In this document: positions 7,905 to 17,082 of the stretch, piece after piece | Layout: each line of letters starts with the position of its first letter | Numbering within the stretch: position 1 is the first letter of the stretch | Source: Brevibacillus fortis | GTDB lineage: Bacteria > Bacillota > Bacilli > Brevibacillales > Brevibacillaceae | Length of the DNA: 64,000 bases | Assembly: GCF_003013395.1 (NCBI RefSeq) | Contig: NZ_PXZM01000023.1 | Coordinates: 1-64,000, forward strand | Direction of reading: 5' to 3' | Notes under the pieces: generated by a model | Databases searched by the model: none | Seen by the model: the letters and a program-made list of their open reading frames with translations, nothing else | What the model was told of the DNA's origin: nothing | Translations under genes and position numbers: made by a program

Positions 7905-8285
7905 TCAATACTGGCACATTCCAAGTGGATTCCCGTCTGGATCAAAAAACGTCAACACCTTCGTAGATCCAAATCCATCGATCGGGGTTACCCTCACCCC
8001 ACGCTCGGTTAATAGTTGATGTGCCGCCTCAATGTCAGCGGGAAGAAAATTATAGTATTTGCCGACGCCAAAATGATTTTCCGGAAATGTCATCGGCTGA
8101 TGATTCTCTACGCGGACGAGACAGATCACGGTGGTTGATTCATCGGAAATCCGCATCGTGACCGCTTCCTCTTCCACAAACAAAGGTCTGCAGCCAAGCT
8201 TTTCTTCATACCATTTTGCAGACGCACTCGGGTCCGTAACTGGTATAAAAACCCCTTCCATGCCTTTTAACAGCGATTGAGCCAT
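7905..8285 (-). CDS. VOC family protein
   Basis: About 126 aa. The start is set at ATG 8285 (or the adjacent 8288) because GGGAG lies 5-8 nt upstream; the ATG at 8300 has no ribosome site. Glyoxalase fold: GVFIPVTDPSASAKWYEEKLGC at the N-terminus and LTFFDPDGNPLGMCQY at the C-terminus. The usual metal-ligand Glu of the last strand is replaced (NPLGMC), so it may be a non-metal binding protein. It faces the other VOC gene at 7417 across a shared terminator. The ligand is unknown. Confidence 0.82.
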   Translation of the reverse strand: MAQSLLKGMEGVFIPVTDPSASAKWYEEKLGCRPLFVEEEAVTMRISDESTTVICLVRVENHQPMTFPENHFGVGKYYNFLPADIEAAHQLLTERGVRVTPIDGFGSTKVLTFFDPDGNPLGMCQY

Positions 8286-8444
8286 CATTCCATCTCCCAT
8301 TCGAGCAAAAATTTATTACGTATGATTTCGACGATGATGATCGGAAAAACCTGTAAGCCCTCACACTTTCCTTTTGACAATCTCTCGTGACATTTCGCTA
8401 GCTAAGCGTTATCTTGTACGTAGGAACACAGATGGGGTGAACGG

Positions 8445-10175
8445 ATGCGCTTCTACTTAACATACATAAAAAAATACGGCGTAGTCGCCGGGATTTCCAT
8501 GCTTTTCTTAGCTTTGGAGGCGGTATGTGATCTACTGCAGCCGATGATCCTGTCACACATTATCGATACGGGTGTAGCAAAACGGGATATGGACTACGTG
8601 CTCAAGACAGGCGGGCTGATGCTGCTCGTTACGGCGCTCGGGGCCGTTGCGGCATCCATCCGCAATGTGCTGGCCACATACGTTTCACAAAACTTCGGTG
8701 CGCAGCTGCGCGCAGATTTGTTTTCAAAAGTGCAGTCTTTATCCTTTGAAAACTTGAACAAGTTCGACAGAGCCTCGCTCGTGACACGTCTGACCAATGA
8801 CGTCAATCAAGTGCAGATGTTTGTGAACGGCATGATGCGAATATTCGTCAAGGCGCCGTTGATGTGCATCGGCGGATTGTTTATGGCAACCCAATTGAAC
8901 GCGGATTTGGCTGTGATACTCGCAATCGTCGTACCCATTGTGGGTTTGTTTATTTTCTTGAATATGAAAATCGGCTTTCCATTCTTTTTGAAGGTACAGC
9001 AAGCACTTGACCGGGTGAACGGTGCGATGCGCGAGTATTTGTCTGGCGTACGTGTCGTCAAGGCGTTCAATCGCTTTGATTTTGAGCGTGGCAAGTTTAC
9101 ACGGGCAAACGAAGAGCTGCAATCCAAATCGGTATCGGCTACGCGGGTAATGTCTATCTTCAGTCCAGCGATTATGTTGACGATGAACCTCGGAATTGTG
9201 GCTGTCCTCTGGCTTGGGGGGCTTGGCGTAGAACAAGGAAGCATCGAAGTCGGTCATATCATCGCGTTTACGAACTACATGACGCAAATTCTGTTTTCAC
9301 TCATGATGATTTCCTTGGTATTTAACATGTTTGTGCGGGCCAAAGCATCAGCGGGACGCATCGGAGAAGTATTTGCTGAGGAAAACCAAATGAGCTGGAA
9401 AGAGGAACAACCTCACGAACTTCCAGGCAAGAAGGGACGCATCGACTTCGAGCAGGTCAGCTTCTCGTATGATGGAGGGGGCGGCCAGCCGGTACTCAAG
9501 CAGATTTCGTTTACTTGTCTGCCTGGGGAGACCGTCGGGATTATCGGATCGACAGGCTCTGGAAAAAGCAGTCTGGTTAGCCTGATCCCACGGTTTTATG
9601 ACGTAACGGGAGGCACGATTCGGGTAGATGGCATGGATATACGAGACATCGAGCCCAAGCGATTGCGTGAAAAAATGGCGATCGTGCCGCAAAAAACCAT
9701 GCTGTTTACAGGAACGGTAATGGAAAACATCCGTTGGGGCAAGGTAGAGGCGACCTACGAGGAGGTCGAGCAAGCGGCACGTATGGCTCAAGCTGACGAT
9801 TTCATCTCCGCCACTCCTGAAGGATATGAGACACGTGTAGGACAAGGAGGAGTCAACTTCTCTGGCGGACAGAAGCAGCGTATTTCCATAGCCAGAGCCT
9901 TGGTGAAAAAGCCGGAAATCCTCATTCTCGACGACAGTACTAGTGCAGTAGATGTGGCGACAGAAGGGAAGATTAAGGATGCGCTTCGAGACTATGCGGC
10001 TGGTCTCACCTGCATCTTGATCGCACAGCGGATTACGTCGGTTATGGATGCGGATAAAATCATTGTGCTCGACAATGGAGAAGTCGCTGGTATGGGTACG
10101 CATGACGCATTAATGACCTCTTGTCAGGTATATCAGGAAATCTTTCAGTCACAAATCGGCCGGGAGGTGAAGTAG
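8445..10175 (+). CDS. Heterodimeric ABC exporter, degenerate-NBD subunit (YfiB-like)
   Basis: 576 aa: six membrane helices (about 10-310) then a nucleotide-binding domain. The Walker A is GSTGSGKSS (about 367-375) and the signature FSGGQ (about 471). The Walker B ends L-D-D-S (about 492-497), with Asp instead of the catalytic Glu. The H-loop is I-A-Q-R (about 525), with Gln instead of His. This is the usual non-hydrolysing half of YfiBC, BmrCD or TM287/288-type exporters. The next gene starts 2 nt after its stop and encodes the active partner. Expected role is export of drugs, lipids or peptides from the inner leaflet; the substrate is unknown. Confidence 0.92.
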   Translation: MRFYLTYIKKYGVVAGISMLFLALEAVCDLLQPMILSHIIDTGVAKRDMDYVLKTGGLMLLVTALGAVAASIRNVLATYVSQNFGAQLRADLFSKVQSLSFENLNKFDRASLVTRLTNDVNQVQMFVNGMMRIFVKAPLMCIGGLFMATQLNADLAVILAIVVPIVGLFIFLNMKIGFPFFLKVQQALDRVNGAMREYLSGVRVVKAFNRFDFERGKFTRANEELQSKSVSATRVMSIFSPAIMLTMNLGIVAVLWLGGLGVEQGSIEVGHIIAFTNYMTQILFSLMMISLVFNMFVRAKASAGRIGEVFAEENQMSWKEEQPHELPGKKGRIDFEQVSFSYDGGGGQPVLKQISFTCLPGETVGIIGSTGSGKSSLVSLIPRFYDVTGGTIRVDGMDIRDIEPKRLREKMAIVPQKTMLFTGTVMENIRWGKVEATYEEVEQAARMAQADDFISATPEGYETRVGQGGVNFSGGQKQRISIARALVKKPEILILDDSTSAVDVATEGKIKDALRDYAAGLTCILIAQRITSVMDADKIIVLDNGEVAGMGTHDALMTSCQVYQEIFQSQIGREVK

Positions 10176-10176
10176 G

Positions 10177-12018
10177 GTGAGTCAACAGAAGCAACAACCT
10201 GTCTTTTCACCGAGACCTGGCCGAGGCTTTGGACATGGTGCTGCCAGAGGTCCAGTAAGTAAGCCCAAGAATTTTTCAGCTACGCTAAAAAGGCTCTGGC
10301 AAGCTTTTGGCAAAGAAAAAAAGCTGCTGCCGATTGTATTTGGCATTGTATTTGTCGATGCGCTACTCATGCTGTCTGCGCCTTATTTGATCGGAAAGTC
10401 AATTGATGCGATGACAGGTGGCGAGGAAGCTCTTAGCTTTTTGTCTATCATCATTCTTGCCTTGCTCGGCTCGTACATCTTGGATGGGGCACTGACGTTT
10501 TTGCAAAGCTGGTTGATGGCAGGTATCTCGCAACGGATCGTCACGAATCTGAGGCAGGCTCTTTTTGACAAGCTGCAAAAGCTGCCGATTGCTTATTTCG
10601 ATGCGCGCACGCACGGGGAGTTGATGAGCAGGCTGACGAATGATATCGATAACGTCAGCAACTCCATCTCTCAATCCACAACGCAGCTGATGTCAGGGGG
10701 GATCGTGCTCCTCGGTTCGTTGGTGATGATGCTCGTCTTATCCCCGATACTGACACTCGCATGTCTGATCACGGTGCCACTCGTGTTCCTGCTCACACGC
10801 ATGATTGCCAAACGAACGAGTGTACTGTTCAAAAATCAGCAGATGGAGCTGGGCAAGCTGAACGGGCACATTGAAGAGACGATTTCTGGCATTCAGGTGG
10901 TGCAGGCCTTCAACTACGAGCAAAAGGCCATTGAAGACTTTACGACGATCAATGACCGACTATGCAAGATCGGGATGAAGGCACAAGTCTGGACGGGCTT
11001 TCTCATGCCGATCATGAACGTGATCAACAACCTTGGCTTTGCCATGGTGGCGATTGTTGGAGGCGTACTCGCTGTTAAAGGATTGATCACAGTCGGTGTG
11101 ATTGCGAGCTTTCTCAGTTATTCCCGACAGTTTGTCCGTCCGCTGAACGACCTCGCGAACATTTTCAATGTACTTCAATCCGGTGTTGCTGGGGCGGAGC
11201 GGGTGTTTGAGGTATTGGATGAACAAGAGGAGCCATTGGATTCTCAGGGTGCCACTGTGCTTGCACAGCCAAAGGGTCACGTCGTTTTCGAGCAGGTCAG
11301 CTTCGGCTATCGTCCGGATCAACTGATATTGAAAAATATCAGCTTCGAGGCAGAGGCAGGTAGCACCATCGCGTTGGTCGGACCGACGGGTGCAGGCAAA
11401 ACCACCATTGTGAATTTGCTCACGCGATTTTACGATGTGACCTCAGGTACGATTTATTTGGATGGAAAAGACATTCGGGAGTATTCGCGGGACAGCTTGC
11501 GGCGTAGCTTTGGCTTTGTTTTGCAGGATACGTACTTGTTTTCCGGTACCATCAAGGAAAATATTATGTACGGCAAACCGGATGCGACAGATACGGAGGT
11601 AGTAACCGCTGCGAAAATGGCAAATGCGGACGTGTTCATCAATCGACTCCCGATGCGTTATGATACGATGCTGACGGAAAATGGGGGCAACCTGAGTCAG
11701 GGACAACGCCAGCTTTTGGCAATTGCCCGCGTCATACTCGCCAAGCCATCATTGCTCATACTCGACGAGGCGACAAGCAGCATCGACACACGGACAGAGC
11801 TGAATATCCAAGATGCACTCCTTACCATTATGGAGGGGCGTACGAGCTTTGTGATTGCGCACAGGCTAGGTACAATTCGGGATGCCGACACGATTATGGT
11901 CGTGGATGGGGGAGAGATCGTGGAAAAAGGCAGTCACGATGAACTCATCCTGCAGAAAGGTACCTATTATCAATTGTTTTACAACCAGTTTAAAAATCTG
12001 GAGGCTGCTGGGACATAA
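10177..12018 (+). CDS. Heterodimeric ABC exporter, catalytic subunit (YfiC-like)
   Basis: 613 aa from GTG 10177 (GGGAGGTG upstream). A Gly/Pro/Arg-rich tail (1-35) precedes six membrane helices (about 45-330) and an NBD. Walker A GPTGAGKTT is at about 403, Walker B ILDEATSS at about 527 with the catalytic Glu intact, and the H-loop His (IAHRL) at about 559. Its signature is LSQGQ rather than LSGGQ. This half therefore supplies the hydrolytic Walker/H-loop residues while the partner supplies the canonical signature, giving one active and one degenerate composite ATP site. Closest named relative is YfiC. Confidence 0.92.
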   Translation: MSQQKQQPVFSPRPGRGFGHGAARGPVSKPKNFSATLKRLWQAFGKEKKLLPIVFGIVFVDALLMLSAPYLIGKSIDAMTGGEEALSFLSIIILALLGSYILDGALTFLQSWLMAGISQRIVTNLRQALFDKLQKLPIAYFDARTHGELMSRLTNDIDNVSNSISQSTTQLMSGGIVLLGSLVMMLVLSPILTLACLITVPLVFLLTRMIAKRTSVLFKNQQMELGKLNGHIEETISGIQVVQAFNYEQKAIEDFTTINDRLCKIGMKAQVWTGFLMPIMNVINNLGFAMVAIVGGVLAVKGLITVGVIASFLSYSRQFVRPLNDLANIFNVLQSGVAGAERVFEVLDEQEEPLDSQGATVLAQPKGHVVFEQVSFGYRPDQLILKNISFEAEAGSTIALVGPTGAGKTTIVNLLTRFYDVTSGTIYLDGKDIREYSRDSLRRSFGFVLQDTYLFSGTIKENIMYGKPDATDTEVVTAAKMANADVFINRLPMRYDTMLTENGGNLSQGQRQLLAIARVILAKPSLLILDEATSSIDTRTELNIQDALLTIMEGRTSFVIAHRLGTIRDADTIMVVDGGEIVEKGSHDELILQKGTYYQLFYNQFKNLEAAGT

Positions 12019-12023
12019 CAGAG

Positions 12024-12070
12024 CACCCCGTCCAAACACGGAAATGACGTGGATGACGGGGTGTTTTTTT
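12024..12070. terminator. Terminator after the ABC exporter
   Basis: CACCCCGTC (12024-12032) pairs with GACGGGGTG (12055-12063), an inner CACG/CGTG pair extends the stem, and a T-run follows. It can also serve the convergent methyltransferase gene ending at 12075. Confidence 0.85.
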
Positions 12071-12074
12071 TCGG

Positions 12075-12812
12075 TTATGATGCTTGTTTGCTCGCGGCGA
12101 TCAACAAGAAGATCGGCCGACGGAGTTCGTCTCGCATCCCTGGGATACCCAGCATTTCCTCAGGAGGACCGGGTTCAGCGACTTTGGTTATGTGAAATCC
12201 GGCGGCAAGGAGATCGTTCATATAGCTCGAAAACGTTCGGTGATACTTGACGACCTCATGCTCCAGAAAGGTGGTGTGCCGGATGCCTTCCTGCTGATAG
12301 TTGTCCACTGGCCAGTGCAAGCGTTCACCTTGTGGACCGTAATGCCAGTCCTGTGCAGCCAGAGCAGTGAAGACCGGATGCTCCACGGAGAAAACGAAGG
12401 AACCTCCGGGAGCAAGACAGTGATAGACACGTTGGCAAAGCAAGTCAAAGCGCTCCACATAATGAATGGCCAAGGAGCTGATGACGACATCGAATTCCTT
12501 TGGAGCAAAATCGATGTCTTCAATCGGAAGACGAATATACTCGATGGCGGGATCAGAAGTAGTCTCTCTGGCACGAGCCAGCATATTTTCGGAAAGGTCC
12601 ACACCCACAACGGAGCGAGCCTTCTGCTCACTCGCATATCGGCAATGCCAGCCGAAGCCACAGCCAAGATCGAGTACTTTTTTCTCGTAAAGGGATGGTA
12701 GTAGCTCTCGAAACGCGTGCCATTCGCCTGCGGCGCTCAGTCCCTCAACTGAACGAGCCATTTGACTGTATTTGGTGAAGAAACCATTCTCATCGTACTT
12801 GTTCTGTTTCAT
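12075..12812 (-). CDS. SAM-dependent class I methyltransferase
   Basis: 245 aa with a Rossmann-type methyltransferase domain. Motif I VLDLGCGFGWHC (about 46-57) binds SAM, VVGVDLSENML carries the acidic residue contacting the ribose, and VVISSLAIHYVERFD is motif IV/post-IV. The C-terminal part (HPVFTALAAQDWHYGP, then a HRTFSSYMNDLLAAGF segment) is like the UbiE/BioC-like small-molecule methyltransferases. The acceptor is not identifiable. It lies 18 nt upstream of nothing on its strand but 18 nt after the MBL hydrolase stop, so the two may be one unit (hydrolase first). Confidence 0.85.
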   Translation of the reverse strand: MKQNKYDENGFFTKYSQMARSVEGLSAAGEWHAFRELLPSLYEKKVLDLGCGFGWHCRYASEQKARSVVGVDLSENMLARARETTSDPAIEYIRLPIEDIDFAPKEFDVVISSLAIHYVERFDLLCQRVYHCLAPGGSFVFSVEHPVFTALAAQDWHYGPQGERLHWPVDNYQQEGIRHTTFLEHEVVKYHRTFSSYMNDLLAAGFHITKVAEPGPPEEMLGIPGMRDELRRPIFLLIAASKQAS

Positions 12813-12830
12813 CTGCGTAAAGCTCCCTCC

Positions 12831-13571
12831 TCAGATTTGATCGTAGGCTTGGATCAGTTCCCGGAGCGCTTGTTTTATATCTCCCTGAAACACCCCACCG
12901 TGATAGCAAATCAACTGCTCGATATCATATTCGAGTAAGTTGCGGATAGAGCGAGTCGCTTCTTGCATATCCAGCGTATAGGCCGGATTGGCGATTTCTA
13001 GTCTGCCGTTTTCGATCACAACAGCATCTCCGGCAATCAGCATTTTGCTTGCGGTCACATACAACGAAATATGTCCCGGCATATGCCCAGGTGTATGAAC
13101 GATCTCGATGCCACCGCACCAAGGCAGGTGTTCGTGATTCGTTACAGTTCGATCAACCGCAATGGGCTCGATGGACTGCAAAAAGTGAATAAATTGCTCG
13201 GCCTGCTGCTTTTCATCCGCTGACAGCTGGTCCAGTGTTGATTGCGCCTGCTGCAATCGCAAAGATGTTTTTTTTCCGGCGATGTACGGTGCCTCAGATT
13301 CATAGGCGATGATTTCGAGGTGTGGATAGGCTCTTTTTAACGCTGCCAAAGAACCGATATGGTCCATATCGTGATGCGTCACAATGACCTTCGTAAGGGC
13401 GCCGAGGTTAAGGTGTTGCTTGTATGCGGCCTCCTGAAGCAGTGGCAAAAAGTCAGGATAACCACAGTCAACAAGGATCATTTCATGCTCATCCTGCAAC
13501 AGCACAGGGGTAATGACCTGTGCAGATCCGTTGTACATAAACGAAATGTCGAGAAAGTGAATTTGGTTCAT
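12831..13571 (-). CDS. MBL-fold metallo-hydrolase (YflN-like)
   Basis: 246 aa from ATG 13571, which has AGGAGGGA upstream; the longer frame to 13667 has none. The metal motif is T-H-H-D-M-D-H (about 65-71), the HxDxDH variant, with HTPGHMPGHISLY as the downstream His ligand region, AGDAVV as the bridging Asp and ICYHGG near the end for the last His. Two-metal hydrolases of this group cleave thioesters, lactones or related bonds; the substrate is unknown. The methyltransferase gene follows 18 nt later on the same strand. Confidence 0.87.
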   Translation of the reverse strand: MNQIHFLDISFMYNGSAQVITPVLLQDEHEMILVDCGYPDFLPLLQEAAYKQHLNLGALTKVIVTHHDMDHIGSLAALKRAYPHLEIIAYESEAPYIAGKKTSLRLQQAQSTLDQLSADEKQQAEQFIHFLQSIEPIAVDRTVTNHEHLPWCGGIEIVHTPGHMPGHISLYVTASKMLIAGDAVVIENGRLEIANPAYTLDMQEATRSIRNLLEYDIEQLICYHGGVFQGDIKQALRELIQAYDQI

Positions 13572-13653
13572 ACGTTGTCCCTCCTGACTGACTGATCTTA
13601 AAAGGAGTGTAACGCAATAGGGGAACAGACACACGGTCGACCTTTTCTCTGTC

Positions 13654-13920
13654 TCATTTATGTCCACGAATAATGCGTCGAATACTGTGTTCAGTTAAGT
13701 AATGCTTCTGGGCGAGCGTTTTGACAGAAGCCCCTTCGTGAAATGCTTGCCAAATCGCCTGATTGCGCTCGCTTAGCCATCGCTTTGTGTCTGTGGAGGC
13801 GCCCCATTGTCGTTTGTTTTCGTGGTGGATCGGGATGTACAAATAGCTTCCTTGTACATAGTGCTGAATTTGCCGCAATAGATCGTCTGGCAATAGGTCT
13901 TGTGCATTTTTGTATTTCAT
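13654..13920 (-). CDS. CD3324-type small helix-turn-helix protein
   Basis: 88 aa. The N-terminal half (MKYKNAQDLLPDDLLRQIQHYVQGSYLYIP) is the hallmark of the CD3324 family. The C-terminal half is a Mor/C-like helix-turn-helix, NQAIWQAFHEGASVKTLAQKHYLTEHSIRRII. AGGAG lies 8 nt upstream of ATG 13920. The leader contains a TCTATATA palindrome (13935-13962) and possible alternative hairpins further up. It is probably a DNA-binding regulator; targets are unknown, possibly itself. Confidence 0.8.
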   Translation of the reverse strand: MKYKNAQDLLPDDLLRQIQHYVQGSYLYIPIHHENKRQWGASTDTKRWLSERNQAIWQAFHEGASVKTLAQKHYLTEHSIRRIIRGHK

Positions 13921-13934
13921 TTGCTTTGCTCCTG

Positions 13935-13962
13935 TCTATATAGCGTGATGTGCGTATATAGA
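13935..13962 (-). promoter_or_regulatory. Palindromic operator in the CD3324-type gene leader
   Basis: TCTATATA (13935-13942) and TATATAGA (13955-13962) are perfect inverted arms separated by 12 nt, with GCG (13943-13945) facing a CG at 13953-13954. The palindrome sits 15 nt upstream of the start codon, directly before the ribosome site. It is a plausible autoregulatory site or short hairpin. Confidence 0.45.
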
Positions 13963-13963
13963 T

Positions 13964-14037
13964 GAGCAAAGAGATCCTCAACTCAATATGCGGAAAGGCT
14001 CTGAACCAAGAGAAAGGGGAACTCTTTGCTCAGAGCC
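13964..14037 (-). promoter_or_regulatory. Two mutually exclusive hairpins
   Basis: GAGCAAAGAG (13964-13973) is the exact complement of CTCTTTGCTC (14022-14031). GGCTCTGA (13997-14004) is the exact complement of TCAGAGCC (14030-14037). The two stems share bases 14030-14031 and compete, and an inner CAAGAG/CTCTTTG pair belongs to the second. On the minus strand this lies in the leader of the CD3324-type gene, an attenuator-like arrangement. Confidence 0.35.
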
Positions 14038-14133
14038 GTATTCGGCTCTTCGTACATAAGGGTCTAGCATAGGAATCATCTCCCTTCTAGACTCTATAGT
14101 AGTGAGAATGGGGAGTTCCTTCAACAATCTTCT

Positions 14134-14346
14134 TTGCCTTCTTTTCCAAATAAAGGGTATGATGAGGGGGGCTGCACGCGTACAACTGTAACACAAATGT
14201 CAGCTACTGGCGGTGGCTTATCGCGCATGTTGAATGTTCAGTACCAGGTGTATGATGTGATCAGTTGCGTGAATTGCGGTTATAGTGAGATGTATAAACG
14301 AAATTCTTCGTCAGCGATGAATATTGTAGATTTGTTTTTCGGATAG
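14134..14346 (+). pseudogene. Zinc-ribbon (DUF2082/YpzJ-like) gene, probably damaged
   Basis: The frame encodes the C-terminal part of a small zinc-ribbon protein: TQMSATGGGLSRMLNVQYQ, then SCVNCGYSEMYKR with the second C-x-x-C, and a NIVDLFFG end, all typical of the family. The first C-P-x-C is missing. The readable start is TTG 14134 with no ribosome site, and the residues where the first knuckle should be read F-P-N-K. In the neighbouring frame TGC occurs at 14135-14137; one lost C plus TGT to TTT would account for the loss of a C-P-S-C motif. It is either a decayed gene or an atypical single-knuckle protein. Confidence 0.5.
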
Positions 14347-14359
14347 GAGATGCAATGAC

Positions 14360-14575
14360 ATGAGTCTTGGTGGCTTTCAGAGCGGTTTTTCCGCCCGCAA
14401 GGTACCACGTTCGGAAGTGCGGTGGGGGCAGTTTTTAATATGCAATCATAGGTGTGAAGAAGTTATCCAATTGATTTCGCATGTATCTGGTGAAGTCGAA
14501 TTTGAGCTATGCAGAATCGAGGCAGAGCGTATGGCGCACGTTCTTTTAGAAGCTTCGAAAGCAGAACGCTCATGA
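14360..14575 (+). CDS. Hypothetical 71-aa protein
   Basis: A small reading frame starting at ATG 14360 with AGGAG about 10 nt upstream. The product is soluble; the first half is basic and Ser/Gly-rich, and the second half (about 30-71) is an acidic amphipathic helix region (EVIQLISHVSGEVEFELCRIEAERMAHVL). There are no recognisable domains. It lies 13 nt after the zinc-ribbon frame and could be co-transcribed with it. Being so short, it may not be real. Confidence 0.4.
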   Translation: MSLGGFQSGFSARKVPRSEVRWGQFLICNHRCEEVIQLISHVSGEVEFELCRIEAERMAHVLLEASKAERS

Positions 14576-14661
14576 CAAGTATTTTTCATAAATTTCTTGA
14601 AACTTAGAGCCTACTCCTTCGTATAAATGAATGAGCATATACAGATAGAGGGAGGACAAGT

Positions 14662-15492
14662 ATGAGCGACAAAAATGTTGTAAAAATGAGTCCCTTTCAA
14701 GCTGGGGGAAAGCTGATCGCAACGATTGTGATACTGGTCGTGTTGGTCTTGCTTGGCACGCAATCTTTTACGATTATTTCCGCAGGGCATAGTGGGGTTG
14801 TGCTGCAACTGGGAGCGGTGCAGCCAAAAGTGCTGCAAGAGGGCATGCATTTTAAAATTCCGTTCATCCAAACCGTGGTCCCGATGGAAGTGCGGGTGCA
14901 AAAATCAGAAATGAGCCAGACTTCCGCTTCGCGTGACCTGCAAACCGTATCCACGACGATTGCTGTTAATCATCATTTGGATGCTGAAAATGTCAATAAA
15001 CTGTATCAGCAAGTGGGGTTGGAGTACAATAGCCGAATTGTTGATCCTGCCATTGCCGAAGCATTTAAAGCCGTGACCGCTCAATACACAGCAGAAGAAC
15101 TGGTATCCAAGCGTTCAGAGGTTAGCCAAAAGGTAAAAGAAGTCCTGCATACAAAGCTGGCAACGTATAACATCATCCTCGACGAAATCAATATTCGCGA
15201 GTTTACCTTTAGTGATGAATTCAACCGCGCCATTGAATCCAAGCAGGTGGCCGAGCAGCAAGCGCTCAAATCCAAGCTGGATCTGGAGCGGATCAAGATC
15301 GAGAAAGAGCAGGAAATTACGAGAGCGGAAGCACAGGCACAAGCACTGCGTCTGCAAAAGCAAGAGGTTACGCCTGAGCTGATTCAGCTCCGACAGATTG
15401 AGGCGCAACTCGAAGCGATCCGCAAATGGGATGGAAAGCTGCCAAACGTAACGGGAGGAGCTACTCCCTTTATCAATGTGGGTAACCAATAA
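14662..15492 (+). CDS. Prohibitin-like SPFH/band-7 membrane protein
   Basis: 276 aa. One membrane helix (about 17-36) anchors an SPFH domain (about 37-200; AGHSGVVLQLGAVQPKVLQEGMHFKIPF is its start) and a long charged coiled coil (about 195-260, AEQQALKSKLDLERIKIEKEQE). Prohibitin-type proteins oligomerise into rings that organise membrane domains and restrain proteases. GGGAGG lies upstream of ATG 14662. It appears monocistronic, ending at a strong terminator. The specific role in this organism is unknown. Confidence 0.88.
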   Translation: MSDKNVVKMSPFQAGGKLIATIVILVVLVLLGTQSFTIISAGHSGVVLQLGAVQPKVLQEGMHFKIPFIQTVVPMEVRVQKSEMSQTSASRDLQTVSTTIAVNHHLDAENVNKLYQQVGLEYNSRIVDPAIAEAFKAVTAQYTAEELVSKRSEVSQKVKEVLHTKLATYNIILDEINIREFTFSDEFNRAIESKQVAEQQALKSKLDLERIKIEKEQEITRAEAQAQALRLQKQEVTPELIQLRQIEAQLEAIRKWDGKLPNVTGGATPFINVGNQ

Positions 15493-15505
15493 CGTGTAGA
15501 ATGAT

Positions 15506-15535
15506 AAAGCCACTCCCTTGAAGAGGAGTGGCTTT
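15506..15535. terminator. Bidirectional terminator between the prohibitin gene and ahpF
   Basis: AAAGCCACTCC (15506-15516) and GGAGTGGCTTT (15525-15535) form a perfect 11-bp stem with an 8-nt loop, directly between the convergent genes. Confidence 0.88.
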
Positions 15536-15539
15536 GTTA

Positions 15540-17069
15540 TTAGTTGCGGATGAGATAGTCGAAAGCTCCCAATGCCGCAGTAGCACCAGATCCCATCGAA
15601 ATGATGATCTGTTTATAAGCACTATTCGTGCAATCCCCGGCAGCAAAAACACCAGGGATGTTTGTAGAACCATGGCTGTCTACCACGATCTCACCAAAGC
15701 GAGTGCGCTCAATCGTGTCGCCCAACCAATCCGTATTTGGTACCAGACCGATCTGTACAAACACACCTTGCAATTCAACATGCTTGGTTTCACCTGTCTC
15801 ACGTTCGATGTAAGAAATACCGTTTACTTTATCAGTACCCGTAATTTCTTTTGTTTGAACGTTTTTGAGTACGGTGACATTCGGCAGACTGTAGAGACGA
15901 TCTTGCAATACTGCGTCAGCCTTCAGTTCTGGCGAGAATTCCAGAACCGTTACATGTTTCACAATACCTGCGAGATCAATCGCTGCTTCCACACCTGAAT
16001 TACCGCCGCCAACAACTGCAACATCTTTGCCTGTGAACAAAGGACCGTCGCAATGAGGGCAATAGGCTACACCCTTGTTCTTGAACTCTGCTTCACCTGG
16101 TACACCCAGATTCCGCCAACGCGCACCTGTCGACAAGATGACTGTCTTACTCTTCAGAACAGCGCCGTTTTCAAGTTCAATTTCGATCAGATCCTTCTTC
16201 TCTAAACGCTTGGCACGTTGCAGCTTCATGATATCAATGCCATACTCTTTCACTTGCTTCTCGAGGTTGGCTGCGAGCTGAGGCCCCTCAATGTATTTCA
16301 CACTGATGAAGTTCTCAATGCCCAATGTGTCATTGACTTGACCGCCAAGGCGTTCAGCAACGAGACCAGTACGAATCCCTTTGCGTGCTGCATAAATCGC
16401 CGCACTTGCACCTGCTGGGCCACCGCCCACAACAAGCACATCATAAGGGTCTTTATTGTCAAACTCAGACGCGTCCGGAGCAGAACCCAGCTTGGCAAGA
16501 ATTTCTTCCACAGTCATACGGCCGCTTTCGAAAAATTCACCATTGAGGAAAACGCTTGGCACAGCCATCACGTTTTTGCTTTCTACTTCGTCTTTGAATA
16601 CTGCACCATCAATCATCGTATGAGAAATACCAGGATTGAAGATACTCATCAAGTTCAGAGCTTGGACTACATCTGGACAATTATGGCAACTCAAGCTGAT
16701 GTAAGATTCGAACTTATATTCACCACGAATGTCTTTGATTTGATCAATGACACTTTGCTCAACCTTTGGAGCTCTTCCGCTAACTTGCAAGAGAGCCAAT
16801 ACCAAAGAGGTAAATTCGTGGCCCAGTGGAGTACCAGCAAAAACGACGCCAGTATCTTCACCGACACGGTTTACGCTAAAGCTAGGTGTGCGAGTTAATT
16901 CTGCTTTCTCCACATTGATCCGCAAAGACATGCTAGCTAGCTCATCAATCAGTGCAAGCATCTCGGAAGATGCCTCATCGGTGCCTGCACTGACTTTGAG
17001 CACAATATCGCCTTCCAAGAGCTCGAGATATTGTTCTAGTTGCGCTTTGATTTCTTGGTCAAGGGCCAT
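15540..17069 (-). CDS. ahpF: Alkyl hydroperoxide reductase subunit F
   Basis: A 509-aa flavoprotein that passes electrons from NADH to AhpC. The N-terminal tandem thioredoxin-fold domain (1-200) has its redox pair C-H-N-C at about 127-130. The C-terminal thioredoxin-reductase-like part has the FAD motif [19 protein letters not shown] (from about 212), the active pair C-P-H-C (about 336-339), an NADH motif [12 protein letters not shown], and the FAD motif [17 protein letters not shown] near the end. Full length for the family. It lies 13 nt downstream of ahpC and shares its PerR-controlled promoter. Confidence 0.97.
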   Translation of the reverse strand: MALDQEIKAQLEQYLELLEGDIVLKVSAGTDEASSEMLALIDELASMSLRINVEKAELTRTPSFSVNRVGEDTGVVFAGTPLGHEFTSLVLALLQVSGRAPKVEQSVIDQIKDIRGEYKFESYISLSCHNCPDVVQALNLMSIFNPGISHTMIDGAVFKDEVESKNVMAVPSVFLNGEFFESGRMTVEEILAKLGSAPDASEFDNKDPYDVLVVGGGPAGASAAIYAARKGIRTGLVAERLGGQVNDTLGIENFISVKYIEGPQLAANLEKQVKEYGIDIMKLQRAKRLEKKDLIEIELENGAVLKSKTVILSTGARWRNLGVPGEAEFKNKGVAYCPHCDGPLFTGKDVAVVGGGNSGVEAAIDLAGIVKHVTVLEFSPELKADAVLQDRLYSLPNVTVLKNVQTKEITGTDKVNGISYIERETGETKHVELQGVFVQIGLVPNTDWLGDTIERTRFGEIVVDSHGSTNIPGVFAAGDCTNSAYKQIIISMGSGATAALGAFDYLIRN

Positions 17070-17082
17070 TTTATATCACACC

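Noticed and set aside
13978-14196. A 72-codon minus-strand frame upstream of the CD3324-type gene
   Set aside because: It overlaps the zinc-ribbon frame and the competing hairpins; no ribosome site and no protein-like features.
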